Source of the DNA: Planctomycetota bacterium
GTDB lineage: Bacteria; Planctomycetota; JAJSAM01
DNA length: 64,000 bases
Assembly (NCBI GenBank): GCA_024274785.1
Contig: JAJSAM010000059.1
Span: forward strand, 62,001 to 126,000
Reading direction: 5' to 3'
This document shows, piece after piece, positions 52,680-62,900 of this stretch. Below the pieces are notes generated by a model. That model was not told where the DNA came from, searched no databases, and saw only the letters and a program-made list of their open reading frames with translations. The translations under genes and the position numbers were made by a program. Position 1 is the first letter of the stretch. Each line of letters begins with the position of its first letter.

Positions 52680-52714
52680 TTTCTTTGTCTCTTTTTTAGA
52701 GATAATATCCTCAC
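52680..52714 (+). promoter_or_regulatory. AT-rich promoter, probably producing a leaderless mRNA
   Basis: The 35 bases before ATG 52715 are strikingly AT-rich in this GC-rich window. TAATAT at 52703-52708 (or GATAAT at 52701-52706) is a good -10, and tttctt at 52680-52685 is a weak -35, 17 bases upstream. The -10 ends 6 bases before the ATG and there is no Shine-Dalgarno, so transcription should begin at or next to the start codon. The short palindrome tctctttttttagaga-like stretch at 52688-52701 could be an operator. Confidence 0.45.
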
Positions 52715-54007
52715 ATGCGAGAGACTCTGGATCGACTCATCGATGATTTCCACGAGCGATCGCTTCCCCCTCTTCTCCCCCGCGACGCCGACCTCCCGCG
52801 CCTGCCGGGCAAGGCGAGTGTCGTCATCGGCATGCGCCGGGCGGGAAAGACCTGGTTCTGCTATCAGGAGATGCAGCGTCTGCTCGGACAGGGCATCGAG
52901 AAGGAGAGACTGCTTTACGTCAACTTCGAGGACGAACGCCTGCTGCCGTTCTCAACGCAGGATTTCCAGCTTCTGCTCGACACCTACTTCGGTAAGTACC
53001 CGGCTCTCCGCGAAGAGGGCGCGTTTCTCTTTCTCGACGAAGTGCAGCGAATCGACGGGTGGGACCTCTTCGTCCGCCGGGTCCTCGACAGCGAGAAACT
53101 CGATGTTGTCGTAACCGGTTCTTCCTCCCGCCTGCTCGGAACCGAGATTGCCACCGCGATGCGCGGCCGGTCACTCACCCGGGAAATCTTCCCCTTCAGC
53201 TGGGCCGAGTTTCTGCGCCTCTCCGGGGTTGACCCCGAGCCGCGGACCTTCAGCTCGAGAGCAAGATCTCAAAACGAGAAACTGATCGGCATCTACCTGG
53301 AGAGGGGCGGCTTTCCGGAGATCCAGGATCTCTCGGCCGACTTGAGGAGGCAGGTGCTCCGGGGATATGTGGATGTGGTGATCCTCCGCGACATTGTCGA
53401 GCGGCACGGGGTGTCGAGCATCACCGCGCTCCGCGCGCTCATCCGTCACGTGATGTCCGCTCCCGCGACGCGGTTCAGCATCAACAAGTTCTACAAATCC
53501 CTCCGAAGCCAGGGCATTCCGGCGACCAAGAATGACCTCTACGAGTTCCTGGAGCACCTGGTGGACGCCTACCTCGTCTTCACCGTGCCGCTACACTCGA
53601 GATCCGAGCATGTACGCCGTGTCAACCCGAGGAAGGCCTACGTCATCGACACCGGGCTGCTGGACGCCATGTCCCTCTGCATGACCAGGGACCGGGGTGC
53701 CCGGCTCGAGAATCTGGTCTTCATGCATCTTCGCCGCGGCGGGCACCAGGTGGAGTACTACCTGACAAAGAGTGGCGCGGAGGTAGACTTCGTCGTCTTG
53801 CCCGAAAGGCGCGGCGCCCGCCGGCTCATCCAGGTCAGCTGGGACATGAGCAACCCGGAGACGCGCAAGCGGGAGATGACTGCTCTGCGGGAAGCGATGC
53901 GCGAACTCCGAATTCGAACCGGGACAATCGTAACCTGGTTGGACGAGGATCTGAGCGATGACCGGGTGCGGGTGGTGCCGGCCTGGCGGTGGTTCCTGGA
54001 AGACTGA
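52715..54007 (+). CDS. AAA ATPase with DUF4143 domain
   Basis: 430 residues. Walker A is VIGMRRAGKTWFCYQ (~37-51) and Walker B is AFLFLDEVQRIDGW. The sensor region is VVTGSSSRLL with RSLTREIFPFSWAEFLRL after it. A C-terminal DUF4143 nuclease-like region follows (KAYVIDTGLLDAMS, GHQVEYYLTKSGAEVDFVV, ending with Glu/Asp-Lys-type residues). Members are widespread, often single-copy and mobile, with no settled function. The gene has its own leaderless-type promoter and lies in a zone of gene fragments, consistent with recent acquisition. Confidence 0.88.
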   Translation: MRETLDRLIDDFHERSLPPLLPRDADLPRLPGKASVVIGMRRAGKTWFCYQEMQRLLGQGIEKERLLYVNFEDERLLPFSTQDFQLLLDTYFGKYPALREEGAFLFLDEVQRIDGWDLFVRRVLDSEKLDVVVTGSSSRLLGTEIATAMRGRSLTREIFPFSWAEFLRLSGVDPEPRTFSSRARSQNEKLIGIYLERGGFPEIQDLSADLRRQVLRGYVDVVILRDIVERHGVSSITALRALIRHVMSAPATRFSINKFYKSLRSQGIPATKNDLYEFLEHLVDAYLVFTVPLHSRSEHVRRVNPRKAYVIDTGLLDAMSLCMTRDRGARLENLVFMHLRRGGHQVEYYLTKSGAEVDFVVLPERRGARRLIQVSWDMSNPETRKREMTALREAMRELRIRTGTIVTWLDEDLSDDRVRVVPAWRWFLED

Positions 54008-54016
54008 GGCGCTCAC

Positions 54017-54250
54017 ATGGACAAACCTGCATGGCAACGCCTGCTGAGGAAGGCCCGGGCGGGGGATCCGGAGGCGCAGTTCGAGGTCGCCTGCATGTAC
54101 GATCTCGAAGGTTACCAGAACGAAGACGGGACGTTCGTGGTTCGGGAGCAGCCGGCGCGGGCGCTGCCGGCCCTTGCAGGCGCAGAAAACGGCCTCTCGC
54201 GCGGCGGTGGGATGGTTCAACCACGGTCCACATGACGAGGACGATCCAGG
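54017..54250 (+). pseudogene. Truncated Sel1-repeat-like gene
   Basis: Begins MDKPAWQRLLRKARAGDP with EAQFEVACMYDLEG, which looks like the opening of a Sel1-like repeat protein. It then shifts frame around 54150-54200: the repeat-like text RAAVGWFNHGPHDED continues in another frame. No second full repeat is present and both frames soon stop. The gene is a fragment with no expected function. Confidence 0.45.
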
Positions 54251-54325
54251 CCCGGCGCGGCGCGGCCCTGGCCGGGATCGGTCGATGGCCCCATGGCTCA
54301 ATGGTCCAAGGGCCAGTAGGCAGGG

Positions 54326-54817
54326 CGGAAGCCGGATGGCCTGACCCGACTGCTCGCTCAGCCAGGCGCAGTACTTCTTCGCGTCCTCAAACGAAATCTC
54401 CACCACCGGATCGTTGTCCCCCAGTGAGTACTCGCTCCGCTCGTGCTTCGGATCAAAGGCCTCGTACTGCGAATTGGTCACTTCTGTTTCGGCGATGAAG
54501 AAGCCCCGCGGGAACTCCACCCAGTGCACCTGCATCTCGTCCGATGGCTCCGGCCGGTCTCCCCATGGCAGGCTGAACGGGGCGCACCACCGGCCCAGCA
54601 GGTCTCCACCCTCGGCCCCCTGCCTCGAACCCATCCGATAGCAGCCCGGGCCGATCGCAACGAACTTCACGCCCTCGCAGATCTCTGTCTTGCCGGTAGA
54701 CTCGGGGCCGTATGAGAAACCGTAACGCCACACCATCCGCACCGGGGGAAGCCCCGCCACGGTCCAGACGAAGCTGCCGATCCCCGGGAGGAGGAGCAGC
54801 ACCGTGACGATGAGCAT
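54326..54817 (-). pseudogene. Truncated formylglycine-generating/SUMF1-like gene
   Basis: Reading on the minus strand from ATG 54817: an N-terminal hydrophobic segment (LIVTVLLLLPGIGSFVWTVA) is followed by FVAIGPGCYRMGS, FIAETEVTNSQYEAF and VVEISFEDAKKYCAWLSEQSG. This is the opening two-thirds of an FGE-sulfatase domain, as in sulfatase-modifying or other FGE-like proteins. Similarity stops after AIRLP near 54326, just where a TEAEWEYAARGG block should come, and the frame runs on as unrelated sequence. The active-site Cys region is lost, so it is a remnant. Confidence 0.65.
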
Positions 54818-54907
54818 GACGTTTCATGCCTGCAGTACATGCCGGTCCGCGACCTCGCATCCACCGGTCCACCGTGATATCGAGACAGGCACAATTCTTC
54901 GATATTC

Positions 54908-55042
54908 GGTCTTCCTCTCATCGTGGACCTCGTCCACTACTTCGGCGCCGATGCCAACCGGGTCCGCAAACTCTATCGGGATCCTTCCGGCGAGGTCACC
55001 GGAGGTTACCTCCTTGGGCCGTCCACCACGCCACCAGGATGA
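54908..55042 (+). pseudogene. Short coding-like fragment
   Basis: An in-frame stretch reads GLPLIVDLVHYFGADANRVR then KLYRDPSGEVTGGYLL and stops at TGA 55040-55042. It has coding character (acidic/basic heptads, no rare stop) but no start codon and no recognised family. It is surrounded by other gene fragments, so it is best regarded as debris. Confidence 0.3.
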
Positions 55043-55100
55043 CGCCCGGGTGCTTCGGGAGGTTCTTCGCCAGCAGCGGGAGGCCTGAGGGCGAATCGTC

Positions 55101-55286
55101 CTCTCCAGCATCACCGTGGACGCCACCTTCAAGTTGAACCGGAAGGGACAGCTGCTCCCCGGTACGTTCAGCCAGACCGGCGGCGACACGATCTCACCGA
55201 CGCCGGAGTTCATCGCCGACCGGGGCAGTGGCGTCCTGCCGGACAAACCGGTGCTGCTCTACGAGACCCGGGGCACCGAGCGATGA
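55101..55286 (+). pseudogene. Partial paralogue of the zinc-ribbon/TM gene ectodomain
   Basis: 183 bases are co-linear, without gaps, with 51624-51806 of the gene at 50973. They keep the reading frame (LSSITVDATFKLNRKG then QLLPGTFSQTGGD and so on) and end in TGA at 55284-55286. No upstream start, zinc ribbon or membrane helix is present. It is a broken second copy of the ectodomain middle. Confidence 0.7.
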
Positions 55287-55393
55287 TCCCCTCTCGGAAC
55301 GACGCTCGCCGCCAGCCTTTACAGCCCCGCCCTCACCAACAGCCTGACCAAGAAAGCGGCGCCGGGGGATCGCGTCCTCCAGGAGTTACAGTT

Positions 55394-56587
55394 TCACCCA
55401 TCTTCCGTCACCGCTCTCGGCACCTTCACCGGGGTCGTTGCCCTTCTCAGAAAGAGCAGCGCGAAACACGTGTTCGCCAGGTTACTGCCTCGCCAGGCGC
55501 CGCTCCCGAGTTGGGCCCGGACGAGGTATTCCGCCCCCTCCCGGTACCAGTCGTGGTCGCCGAGGAAGCGCTGGTCGGTCAACACACCGGTACGTTCCAG
55601 ACCGTAAAGATAGTAGTAGTGCCACCCGCCGCCACCGGGCGGATCTCCGGTCACCGAGAAGTGGTGGTTCAGCCAGGCCAGGCCGTCGGAGATGCCGCGC
55701 TCCATCCGCTGCCCGAATGGTCCCTTGTAGCCGGCCCAGCTCATCAGCTCGGAGCGGCAGATGGCGAGGGAGGAGACGCCGGCGGTGGTCATCGCTCCGG
55801 TGGCGCTCCGCTCCGGAACGTAGCCCCACCCTCGCGCGCGGTCGGTGAGGTTGGTCAGGTAGCGCTGCGCGTACCCGGGGCCCTGGTCGACGTGGACGAT
55901 ACGCCGGATCTCAGGACCGTCCTTCTCCTGAATCGACAGCAGGTGCTTCGCGGTCCTGATGAACACATCCTTCCTGATCGGGATGCCGCAGCGGAGGGCC
56001 GCCGCCAGACCGAGCAGCGCGTACTGGGTGTTCGATAGATCCGTGCCGCCCCGGGGATAGCGCCAGACGGTGTCGGTCTGCGCCCGGATCATCCATTTGG
56101 TCAGATCCAGCATCCACTTGTAGTGCTCGTTGCCGAGCTTCACCTTCCGCGTCCTCCGGGGCGTACCGTAGCGATCGGATCGGGAGAGCCGCTGTTCCAC
56201 CCGCGGAGCGTGGGCCTCCTCCAGCGCCATCATCAGGATCGCCACGGAGTACGTCTTCAGCCGGTCCGGATTCTGTGACTTGAAGCGCTCGTAGAGGAGC
56301 TTCAGCGCCTTCTTGATCGTATTCGAGTTGCGGGGGTAGTCGCACTTCAGCACGGTGAGCAGGCCGAGGGCGGTCATCCCCATGGGGTAATCCCGCTCGT
56401 AGCCCGGCCAGGAACCATCCTCCCGCTGCTGCTTCACGAGGTGGAGCACGCCGCGGTCGATGGCGTCGTTGACCTTCCCGACGAACGCGCGATGCCGGGC
56501 CTCGAGGTCGTCGTCCTGGGCCGGTGCCGGACCTGCGAAGATCAGGACAGGTAACAGCAGGAGCAGAAGAGAGGCTCTGGCGCGCAT
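55394..56587 (-). CDS. Secreted prenyltransferase/squalene-oxidase-repeat protein
   Basis: About 397 residues from ATG 56587. A signal peptide (MRARASLLLLLLPVLIFAG, cleavage near PAQ) precedes an alpha-alpha barrel of repeats such as VLHLVKQQREDGSWPGY, GMTALGLLTVLKC, NTQYALLGLAAAL, and GAEYLVRAQLGSGAWRGSNLANT, the terpenoid-cyclase/prenyltransferase-repeat type. No catalytic DDxD or cyclase motif was seen, so it may be a binding or structural protein. It is divergent from uvrA (39 bp between starts). Similar secreted proteins are common in Planctomycetota. Confidence 0.82.
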   Translation of the reverse strand: MRARASLLLLLLPVLIFAGPAPAQDDDLEARHRAFVGKVNDAIDRGVLHLVKQQREDGSWPGYERDYPMGMTALGLLTVLKCDYPRNSNTIKKALKLLYERFKSQNPDRLKTYSVAILMMALEEAHAPRVEQRLSRSDRYGTPRRTRKVKLGNEHYKWMLDLTKWMIRAQTDTVWRYPRGGTDLSNTQYALLGLAAALRCGIPIRKDVFIRTAKHLLSIQEKDGPEIRRIVHVDQGPGYAQRYLTNLTDRARGWGYVPERSATGAMTTAGVSSLAICRSELMSWAGYKGPFGQRMERGISDGLAWLNHHFSVTGDPPGGGGWHYYYLYGLERTGVLTDQRFLGDHDWYREGAEYLVRAQLGSGAWRGSNLANTCFALLFLRRATTPVKVPRAVTEDG

Positions 56588-56625
56588 GAAGGTATTATCG
56601 CACTTTTCGCACCAAGCCGACCTCC

Positions 56626-59457
56626 ATGAGCAAAGCAATCGACAAACTCATCGTGAAGGGTGCGCGAGAGCACAACCTCCGCGACATCTACCTGGAGATC
56701 CCGAAGGGCACGCTCACCGTGTTCTGCGGCGTCTCCGGATCGGGCAAATCCTCCCTGGCGTTCGACACCATCTACGCGGAGGGCCAGCGGCGGTACGTGG
56801 AGTCGCTCTCCGCCTACGCCCGCCAGTTCCTCGGACAGATGGAAAAGCCCCGCTACGACTGGATCCGCGGCCTCGCCCCCACCATCTCCATCGAGCAGAA
56901 GGCGGCCAGCAAGAACCCCCGCTCGACGGTCGGCACGATCACCGAGATCTACGACTACCTGCGGCTTCTCTTCGCCCGCGTCGGCGAGCAGCGCTGCCAC
57001 GAGTGCGGCGGCCCGGTCGAAGCCGGCACACCGGACACCATCGTCCGTGAGATCCTCCGCGCCGAGGAAGGCCGGCGGTTCCTGCTGCTCGCGCCGCTGA
57101 TCCGGAACCGCAAGGGCGAGCACAAGGACGTCTTCGATGCGGCCCGGGCCCAGGGCTTCGTCCGCGTGCGTGTCGATGGAGAAGTGCGGGATCTGAATGA
57201 CGAGATCGTGCTGAAGAAGACGTTCAAACACGACATCGAGGTGGTGGTGGACCGCCTGGCGGCCCGACCCGACTCCCGTTCCCGGCTGCAGGACTCGGTG
57301 GAGGCCGCGTTGCACGTCGGCCAGGGCCGGATCATCGTCTCCTGGCTGGACGGCGAGGAGACCGCTTACAGCGACCGGCGCATCTGCAACAAGTGCGGCA
57401 TCAGCTTCCCGGAACTCGATCCCCCCATCTTCTCGTTCAACAGCCCGCTCGGGATGTGCCCGGACTGCAACGGCATCGGCTCGAAGATGGAGGTCGACCC
57501 CAAAAAGCTCATCCCCGACGAGAACCTGACGATCCGGGAGGGCGCGGTGGTGCCCTGGCGCTCGCGGTTCGACGTCTCCGCCGCCACCTGGGCATCGCGG
57601 ATCACGAAAGCGATGTGCAGGAAGTTCGACATCGACGTGGACCGGCCCTACAAGCGCCTGGCGAAGCGCAAGCAGGAGCTGATCCTCTGGGGCACCGGTG
57701 AAGAACAGTTCGACGTTCCACTGAAGGGCACGAAACTCACCGGCACCTACCGCACCGCCTACGAGGGCCTGATCCCGGGGATGGCGCGGCGCTTCTCCCA
57801 GACCACCAGCAACCGCGCCCGATCCTGGTACCAGAGCTTCCAGACGAACTTGCCCTGCACGTCCTGCGACGGCCGGAGGCTTCGCCCCGAGGCCCTCGCG
57901 GTGTTCATCGGCGGAAGCAGCATCGACCAGATCACCGCCGCGAGCGTGGCCGAGGCGGACGAGTTCTTCAGCACACTCACGCTCACGGGCAACCGCGCCA
58001 GGATCGGCGGGGAGATCCTGAAGGAGATCCGCAACCGGCTCAGTTTCCTGCTGAACGTCGGACTCTCCTACCTGACGCTGGACCGTTCCGGGCCGACGCT
58101 CTCCGGCGGCGAAGCCCAGAGGATCCGCCTGGCCTCCCAGGTCGGCAGCGAGCTGACCGGGGTTCTCTACGTCCTCGACGAGCCGTCCATCGGCCTGCAC
58201 CAGCGGGACAACGTGCGCCTGCTGTCGACACTCGAACACCTGCGTGACATCGGCAACACCCTGATCGTGGTGGAGCACGACGAGGAGACCATCCGCCGCG
58301 CCGACCACATCGTGGAGTTCGGCCCCGGGGCCGGGATCAAGGGTGGAGAAGTGGTCTTCTCGGGCACCAGCAAGCAGCTCTACCGGGCGGACACCCTCAC
58401 CGGCCAGTACCTCTCCGGCCGCAAGCAGCTCGAGATCCCCAGGCGACGACGCAACGGCAACGGCGCCGTCCTGCGGATCGCCGGGGCCCGGGCCAACAAC
58501 CTGAAGGACATCACCGTCGAGTTCCCCCTCGGCAAGTTCGTCTGTGTCACCGGCGTCTCCGGGGCGGGCAAGTCGTCGCTGATCGAGCAGACGCTCTACC
58601 CTTCCCTGGCGCGCCACCTCCACAACTCAACCCTGAGGATCGGGGAACACGACGGCGTGGAAGGGCTGGACCTCATCGACAAGGTCATCGACATCGACCA
58701 GTCCCCCATCGGCCGCACCCCACGCAGCAACCCCGCCACGTACACGAAGGTCTTCGACCAGATCCGCAAGGTCTACGCCGAACTGCCCGAATCCCGAGCG
58801 CGCGGTTACCTGCCCGGTCGCTTCTCCTTCAACGTAAAGGGCGGACGCTGCGAGGCGTGCGGCGGTGGCGGATCGGTGATCGTGGAGATGCACTTCCTCG
58901 CCGACATGTACGTCCCGTGCCAGGTTTGCCGGGGCCGCCGCTACAACGAGAACACCCTCCAGGTCTTCTATCGCGGCAAGTCCATCCGCGACGTGCTCGA
59001 CATGTCGGTGGCGGAGACCCGCGATCTCTTCCAGCACCACCCGAAGATCGCGGCCATCCTCGACACGCTGATGGACGTCGGCCTGGAGTACATCGCTCTT
59101 GGCCAGGCCGCCACGACCTTCTCCGGCGGCGAGGCCCAGCGCATCAAACTCTCCCGGGAACTCGCCAAGCGCCAGACCGGAAGGACGTTCTACATCCTGG
59201 ACGAGCCCACCACCGGCCTGCACTTCGAGGACATCCGCAAGCTCCTCGCCGTGCTGAACCGCCTCGTCGAAGAGGGCAACACGGTGGTGGTCATCGAGCA
59301 CAACCTCGACGTCGTCAAGACCGCCGACTGGATCATCGACCTCGGCCCCGAGGGCGGCGACGCCGGCGGGGAGGTGGTGGCCGTGGGCACCCCGGAGCAG
59401 GTGGCGAAACAGAAGGCGTCGCACACCGGGGCGTGCCTGAAGTCCGTGCTGGCCTGA
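56626..59457 (+). CDS. uvrA: Excinuclease ABC subunit A
   Basis: 943 residues, full-length UvrA, the damage-recognition ATPase of nucleotide excision repair. It has two ABC modules: Walker A GVSGSGKSSLA at ~35-45 and GVSGAGKSSLIEQ at ~643-655; signatures LSGGEAQRIRLASQ and FSGGEAQRIKLSRE; Walker B VLYVLDEPSIGLHQ and FYILDEPTTGLHFED. Zinc-binding Cys pairs are visible (CNKCGISFPE...CPDC and CEACGGGG...CQVC). It acts in the cytoplasm with UvrB and UvrC, which are not in the window. A hairpin 10 bases after the stop probably ends the transcript. Confidence 0.97.
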   Translation: MSKAIDKLIVKGAREHNLRDIYLEIPKGTLTVFCGVSGSGKSSLAFDTIYAEGQRRYVESLSAYARQFLGQMEKPRYDWIRGLAPTISIEQKAASKNPRSTVGTITEIYDYLRLLFARVGEQRCHECGGPVEAGTPDTIVREILRAEEGRRFLLLAPLIRNRKGEHKDVFDAARAQGFVRVRVDGEVRDLNDEIVLKKTFKHDIEVVVDRLAARPDSRSRLQDSVEAALHVGQGRIIVSWLDGEETAYSDRRICNKCGISFPELDPPIFSFNSPLGMCPDCNGIGSKMEVDPKKLIPDENLTIREGAVVPWRSRFDVSAATWASRITKAMCRKFDIDVDRPYKRLAKRKQELILWGTGEEQFDVPLKGTKLTGTYRTAYEGLIPGMARRFSQTTSNRARSWYQSFQTNLPCTSCDGRRLRPEALAVFIGGSSIDQITAASVAEADEFFSTLTLTGNRARIGGEILKEIRNRLSFLLNVGLSYLTLDRSGPTLSGGEAQRIRLASQVGSELTGVLYVLDEPSIGLHQRDNVRLLSTLEHLRDIGNTLIVVEHDEETIRRADHIVEFGPGAGIKGGEVVFSGTSKQLYRADTLTGQYLSGRKQLEIPRRRRNGNGAVLRIAGARANNLKDITVEFPLGKFVCVTGVSGAGKSSLIEQTLYPSLARHLHNSTLRIGEHDGVEGLDLIDKVIDIDQSPIGRTPRSNPATYTKVFDQIRKVYAELPESRARGYLPGRFSFNVKGGRCEACGGGGSVIVEMHFLADMYVPCQVCRGRRYNENTLQVFYRGKSIRDVLDMSVAETRDLFQHHPKIAAILDTLMDVGLEYIALGQAATTFSGGEAQRIKLSRELAKRQTGRTFYILDEPTTGLHFEDIRKLLAVLNRLVEEGNTVVVIEHNLDVVKTADWIIDLGPEGGDAGGEVVAVGTPEQVAKQKASHTGACLKSVLA

Positions 59458-59467
59458 GAGCAAACCC

Positions 59468-59502
59468 CGAGGGAGAGGTCCGGAAACCCGACCTCTCCCT
59501 CG
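59468..59502 (+). terminator. Transcription terminator-like hairpin after uvrA
   Basis: A perfect 13-bp stem (59468-59480 with 59490-59502) and 9-base loop starting 11 bases after the uvrA stop. No T-run follows, so it would be a hairpin-only or factor-assisted terminator. Confidence 0.6.
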
Positions 59503-59909
59503 AACAGGGGGCTGCCAGTCATGATCAGCCGGAGTCGCTGGTCGGAGGTGTGCTCCTCGAGGACGATGTCCAGGCCCTCGTGGTTCTCCGTCAGATTGCC
59601 CGGTTCCAGCCAGGATGGCTGACGGATCCGGTTTGCTCCGCGTGCCTCCGACAATTCACCCGATAGAGCACGGTATTGCTCCGGGTCGAATGTTCGGAGT
59701 CCGGCGAAGTGATCCTGCCTCCCGGTATCTCTCATTCTCGAAAGATCGTGGGAGAGGCGGAGGCTGATCGTGGTCAATAAGGCTTCGTCCGTCGAAGAGG
59801 CTGAGGCCCGGAACCTCGACTTCTGGCAGGCCCGAACGCCAGAGGAGCGGCTGGAGGCCCATCATCTGGTAAAAAGTCTTCACCTCCCGAGCGGAACGCC
59901 GCTCTCGAC
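59503..59909. other. Intergenic region between uvrA and the sensor kinase, with possible gene remnants
   Basis: About 400 bases without a supported gene. A plus-strand stretch near 59775-59880 reads SSVEEAEARNLDFWQARTPEERLEA, resembling the opening of small proteins encoded next to nucleotidyltransferase-type genes, but it has no proper start and soon loses sense. A minus-strand frame (59505-59777) also looks weakly coding. Both may be remnants. Confidence 0.3.
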
Positions 59910-62900
59910 ATGGTGGGGAGGCAGGTCCAGGTGCGGCACGTGGAACCACGAAGAGAGTCGAAGAGATCGGGTGCCGGGCTCAGGATCTTCATATCCATCC
60001 TGCCGTTCCTCCTGCTCGTCTCCTGTGGCAGTGACTCCGGGCCCCCGACGCAGCAGGTCGGGCTCACGCCCGCCGAACGCGCATTCGTAAAGGCCCACCC
60101 GACGATCCGGGTCGGGGTGGAGATGGACTGGCCACCGTTCGACTTCGTGATCGGAGGGAGAGCCGCCGGCTTCGCAAACGACCACGTTTCCCTGCTCGCC
60201 GCCCGGCTGGGGATCAAGGTCGAGTTCATCCACGGCCAGACCTGGGCTGAACTCGAGACCCTCCTGCGCAAACGGGAAATCGATGTCCTGCCCGCCATCT
60301 GGAAGACCCCGGAACGCGAGACGGTCTTCGCCTACACCCGCGCCTACCACCAGAGCCCGATCGTCCTGGTGGTCCGAGCAGGTACGGAGGACCTCCACTC
60401 GCTCGATGACCTCAACGGGCTCCGCCTGGCCGTGGTCGAGGGGTACGCCAGCGGGAAGAGCATCGCCCGGAGCCATCCGGAGATCGAACTCGTCCCGTTC
60501 TCCACGCCGGTCGGTGCGCTCCTCGCGGTTTCGAACGGAAAGGCCGACGCGTATACCGATGAACTCGCGGTCGTCAACTACATCCGCCGCCAGCAACTCA
60601 TCGAAGGTCTCGAGACCGTCGGTCTCGCCAGGGGAAAGTCGATGGGTGAGCCGCTCCACCTGGCGGTACGCGGTGATTGGCCGGAACTGGCCCGACTCCT
60701 CGAGAAGGCGATGGACACCGTGAGTTCCGCCGAGTACGCGGAGTTGAGTGACCGCTGGCTGACTCCACCGAGTACGCCGGCAACCGGGGATCGGAGCTTC
60801 CTCGAGGTGGTGGCCATCGTCGTTTCAGGTCTGCTGCTGCTCGCACTTCTGCTCTGGTTTCTGACGCGCTTCGGCGGGCGATGGATCCCGCTCGATTTCC
60901 TGATGGCCCGGGGGAAACTGGCTGCGCTGCTGATGCTGTCGGGCTTGCTGCTGCTGGTCATCCTCGGGGCCTGGGTCGGCCTGGTGCAACTCGAGAAGAT
61001 GCAACGGGATTACCTGGCGGGCTCGCTCTCGGTCGTCGTGGACGCGACGCATGGGTCGATCCGGGCGTGGATGGAGCACGAGGGACTGATCGCCAGACGC
61101 CTCGCGCAAGACAAGCGACTCCGGCTATTGACCAGAAACCTCCTTCAGGCCCGGGAGGGACGAAACACTCCGCCCGGGGAAGATCTCGTGCGCAGCTTCC
61201 GCGCCCGCTTCGATATCAACACGCCGGAATGGCGCGGCCACCCCTTCTACCTGATCGCTCCCGACTTGACGACACTGATGGCTCGAGACGATGGAGAGAT
61301 GGACCGCCCGAGCCCGATGGCCGCGGAATGGCCGGACCGGATCCGAATGGCGCTTGCGGGCCGGACCGTTCTGATCCCCGGACCGTCTCAGGCCGGAGGG
61401 CAACCGACGATATACGTCGCGACCCCGCTGAGGGGCCAGGACGAGCAGGTCATTGCGGTACTCTGCATCGGGCTCGAATCCGACCAGAGCATCTCCAGAC
61501 TCTGCAAGATCGGCCGGATTGGGGGGAGTGGGGAGACCTATGTCATCGACCGCCGGGGCAGAATGCTGTCGCGGAGCCGATTCGAGGACGAATCCGATCG
61601 TCTGGGCCTGATCGAGCGGGGCCCGGACGGCGCCCGGATGATCAGCGTCAGGGATCCCGGCGGCGACCTGGCCGGGGGATACCAACCGAATCGGCCGCGT
61701 TCCGAACACCCCCTCACTCGGATGGCCAAGTCCGCCGTGGCCGGGGATTCCGGGGTCGATGTGGAGGGGTATCGCGACTATCGCGGCGTACAGGTCCTGG
61801 GCGCCTGGGCCTGGGACGATGCTCTGGGCATGGGAGTCGCCACCGAAGTCGATGAGGAGGAAGCCCTCGCCACTTTCCGGGCCGGCCGAATGATCATTCT
61901 CGGCATGCTCCTGCTCACCGTGCTCCTGGCCTTGCTCGCCACGGGTTTCACCCTCTGGAGCGGAGAGCGCAGCCGCCGGGCACTGCGCCATGCGCGGGAC
62001 AGGTGGGAGGAGTTGGCCGAGAGGCGGACGGCCGATCTCCGCAAGCTGTCCCGGGCCATCGAACAGGGCTCCAGCACGGTCGTCATCACCGACCTCGAGG
62101 GCACCATCGAGTACGTCAACCCGAAGTTCTCGGCGGTCACCGGCTACACCCGCGAGGAGGCGATCGGCCAGAACCCGCGCATCCTCAAGTCCGGCAAGCA
62201 CCCGCCGGAGTACTACCGGGTCATGTGGGAAACGATCACGTCCGGAGAACCCTGGCACGGGGAGATGTGCAACCGGAAGAAGAACGGCGAACTCTACTGG
62301 GAACTCGTGTCGATTTCACCGGTCCGCGATGACAGCGGTGAAGTCACCCACTTCGTGGCGGTCAAGGACGACCTGACGGCTTTCAAGGAGGCCGAGGCGG
62401 AGTTGATCGAGGCTCGTCAGGCGGCCGACAACGCCAATCGCACCAAGAGCCAGTTCCTCGCCAACATGAGCCACGAGATCCGAACACCCATGAACGCGGT
62501 GATCGGCATGACCCACCTGGCACTGCAGACCGACCTCACGGCGAAGCAGCGGGACTACCTCACGAAGGTGGAGTCGTCGTCGCACGCTCTGCTCGGTGTC
62601 ATCAACGACATTCTCGACTTCTCCAAGATCGAGGCGGGCAAGCTCGACCTCGAGACCATCGACTTCAGCCTCGACGAGGTGCTCGACCGGGTCGCGACCC
62701 TGGTCGCCACGAAGTCGGAAGAGAAGGGGTTGGAGCTGCTCCTGAGAAAAGGAGCCGAGGTTCCGACCCGATTGCGGGGCGACCCCCTGCGGCTGGGACA
62801 GATCCTCACCAACCTGGCGAACAACGCCGTCAAGTTCACCGAGCGGGGCGAGATCGTCATCGCCGTCGAGAGCGAGGAGGTAGCCCCCCCCCGGGTGCGG

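Noticed and set aside
54326-54817. Minus-strand frame extending from 54817 down to 53591 as one 408-residue gene
   Set aside because: Only the part down to ~54326 has FGE-like character. The rest is antisense to the well-supported AAA/DUF4143 gene and has no family resemblance.
59190-59777. Minus-strand frame of 195 residues over the uvrA end
   Set aside because: Its second half is antisense to uvrA, and the first half has no recognised motif. Mentioned only as a possible remnant.
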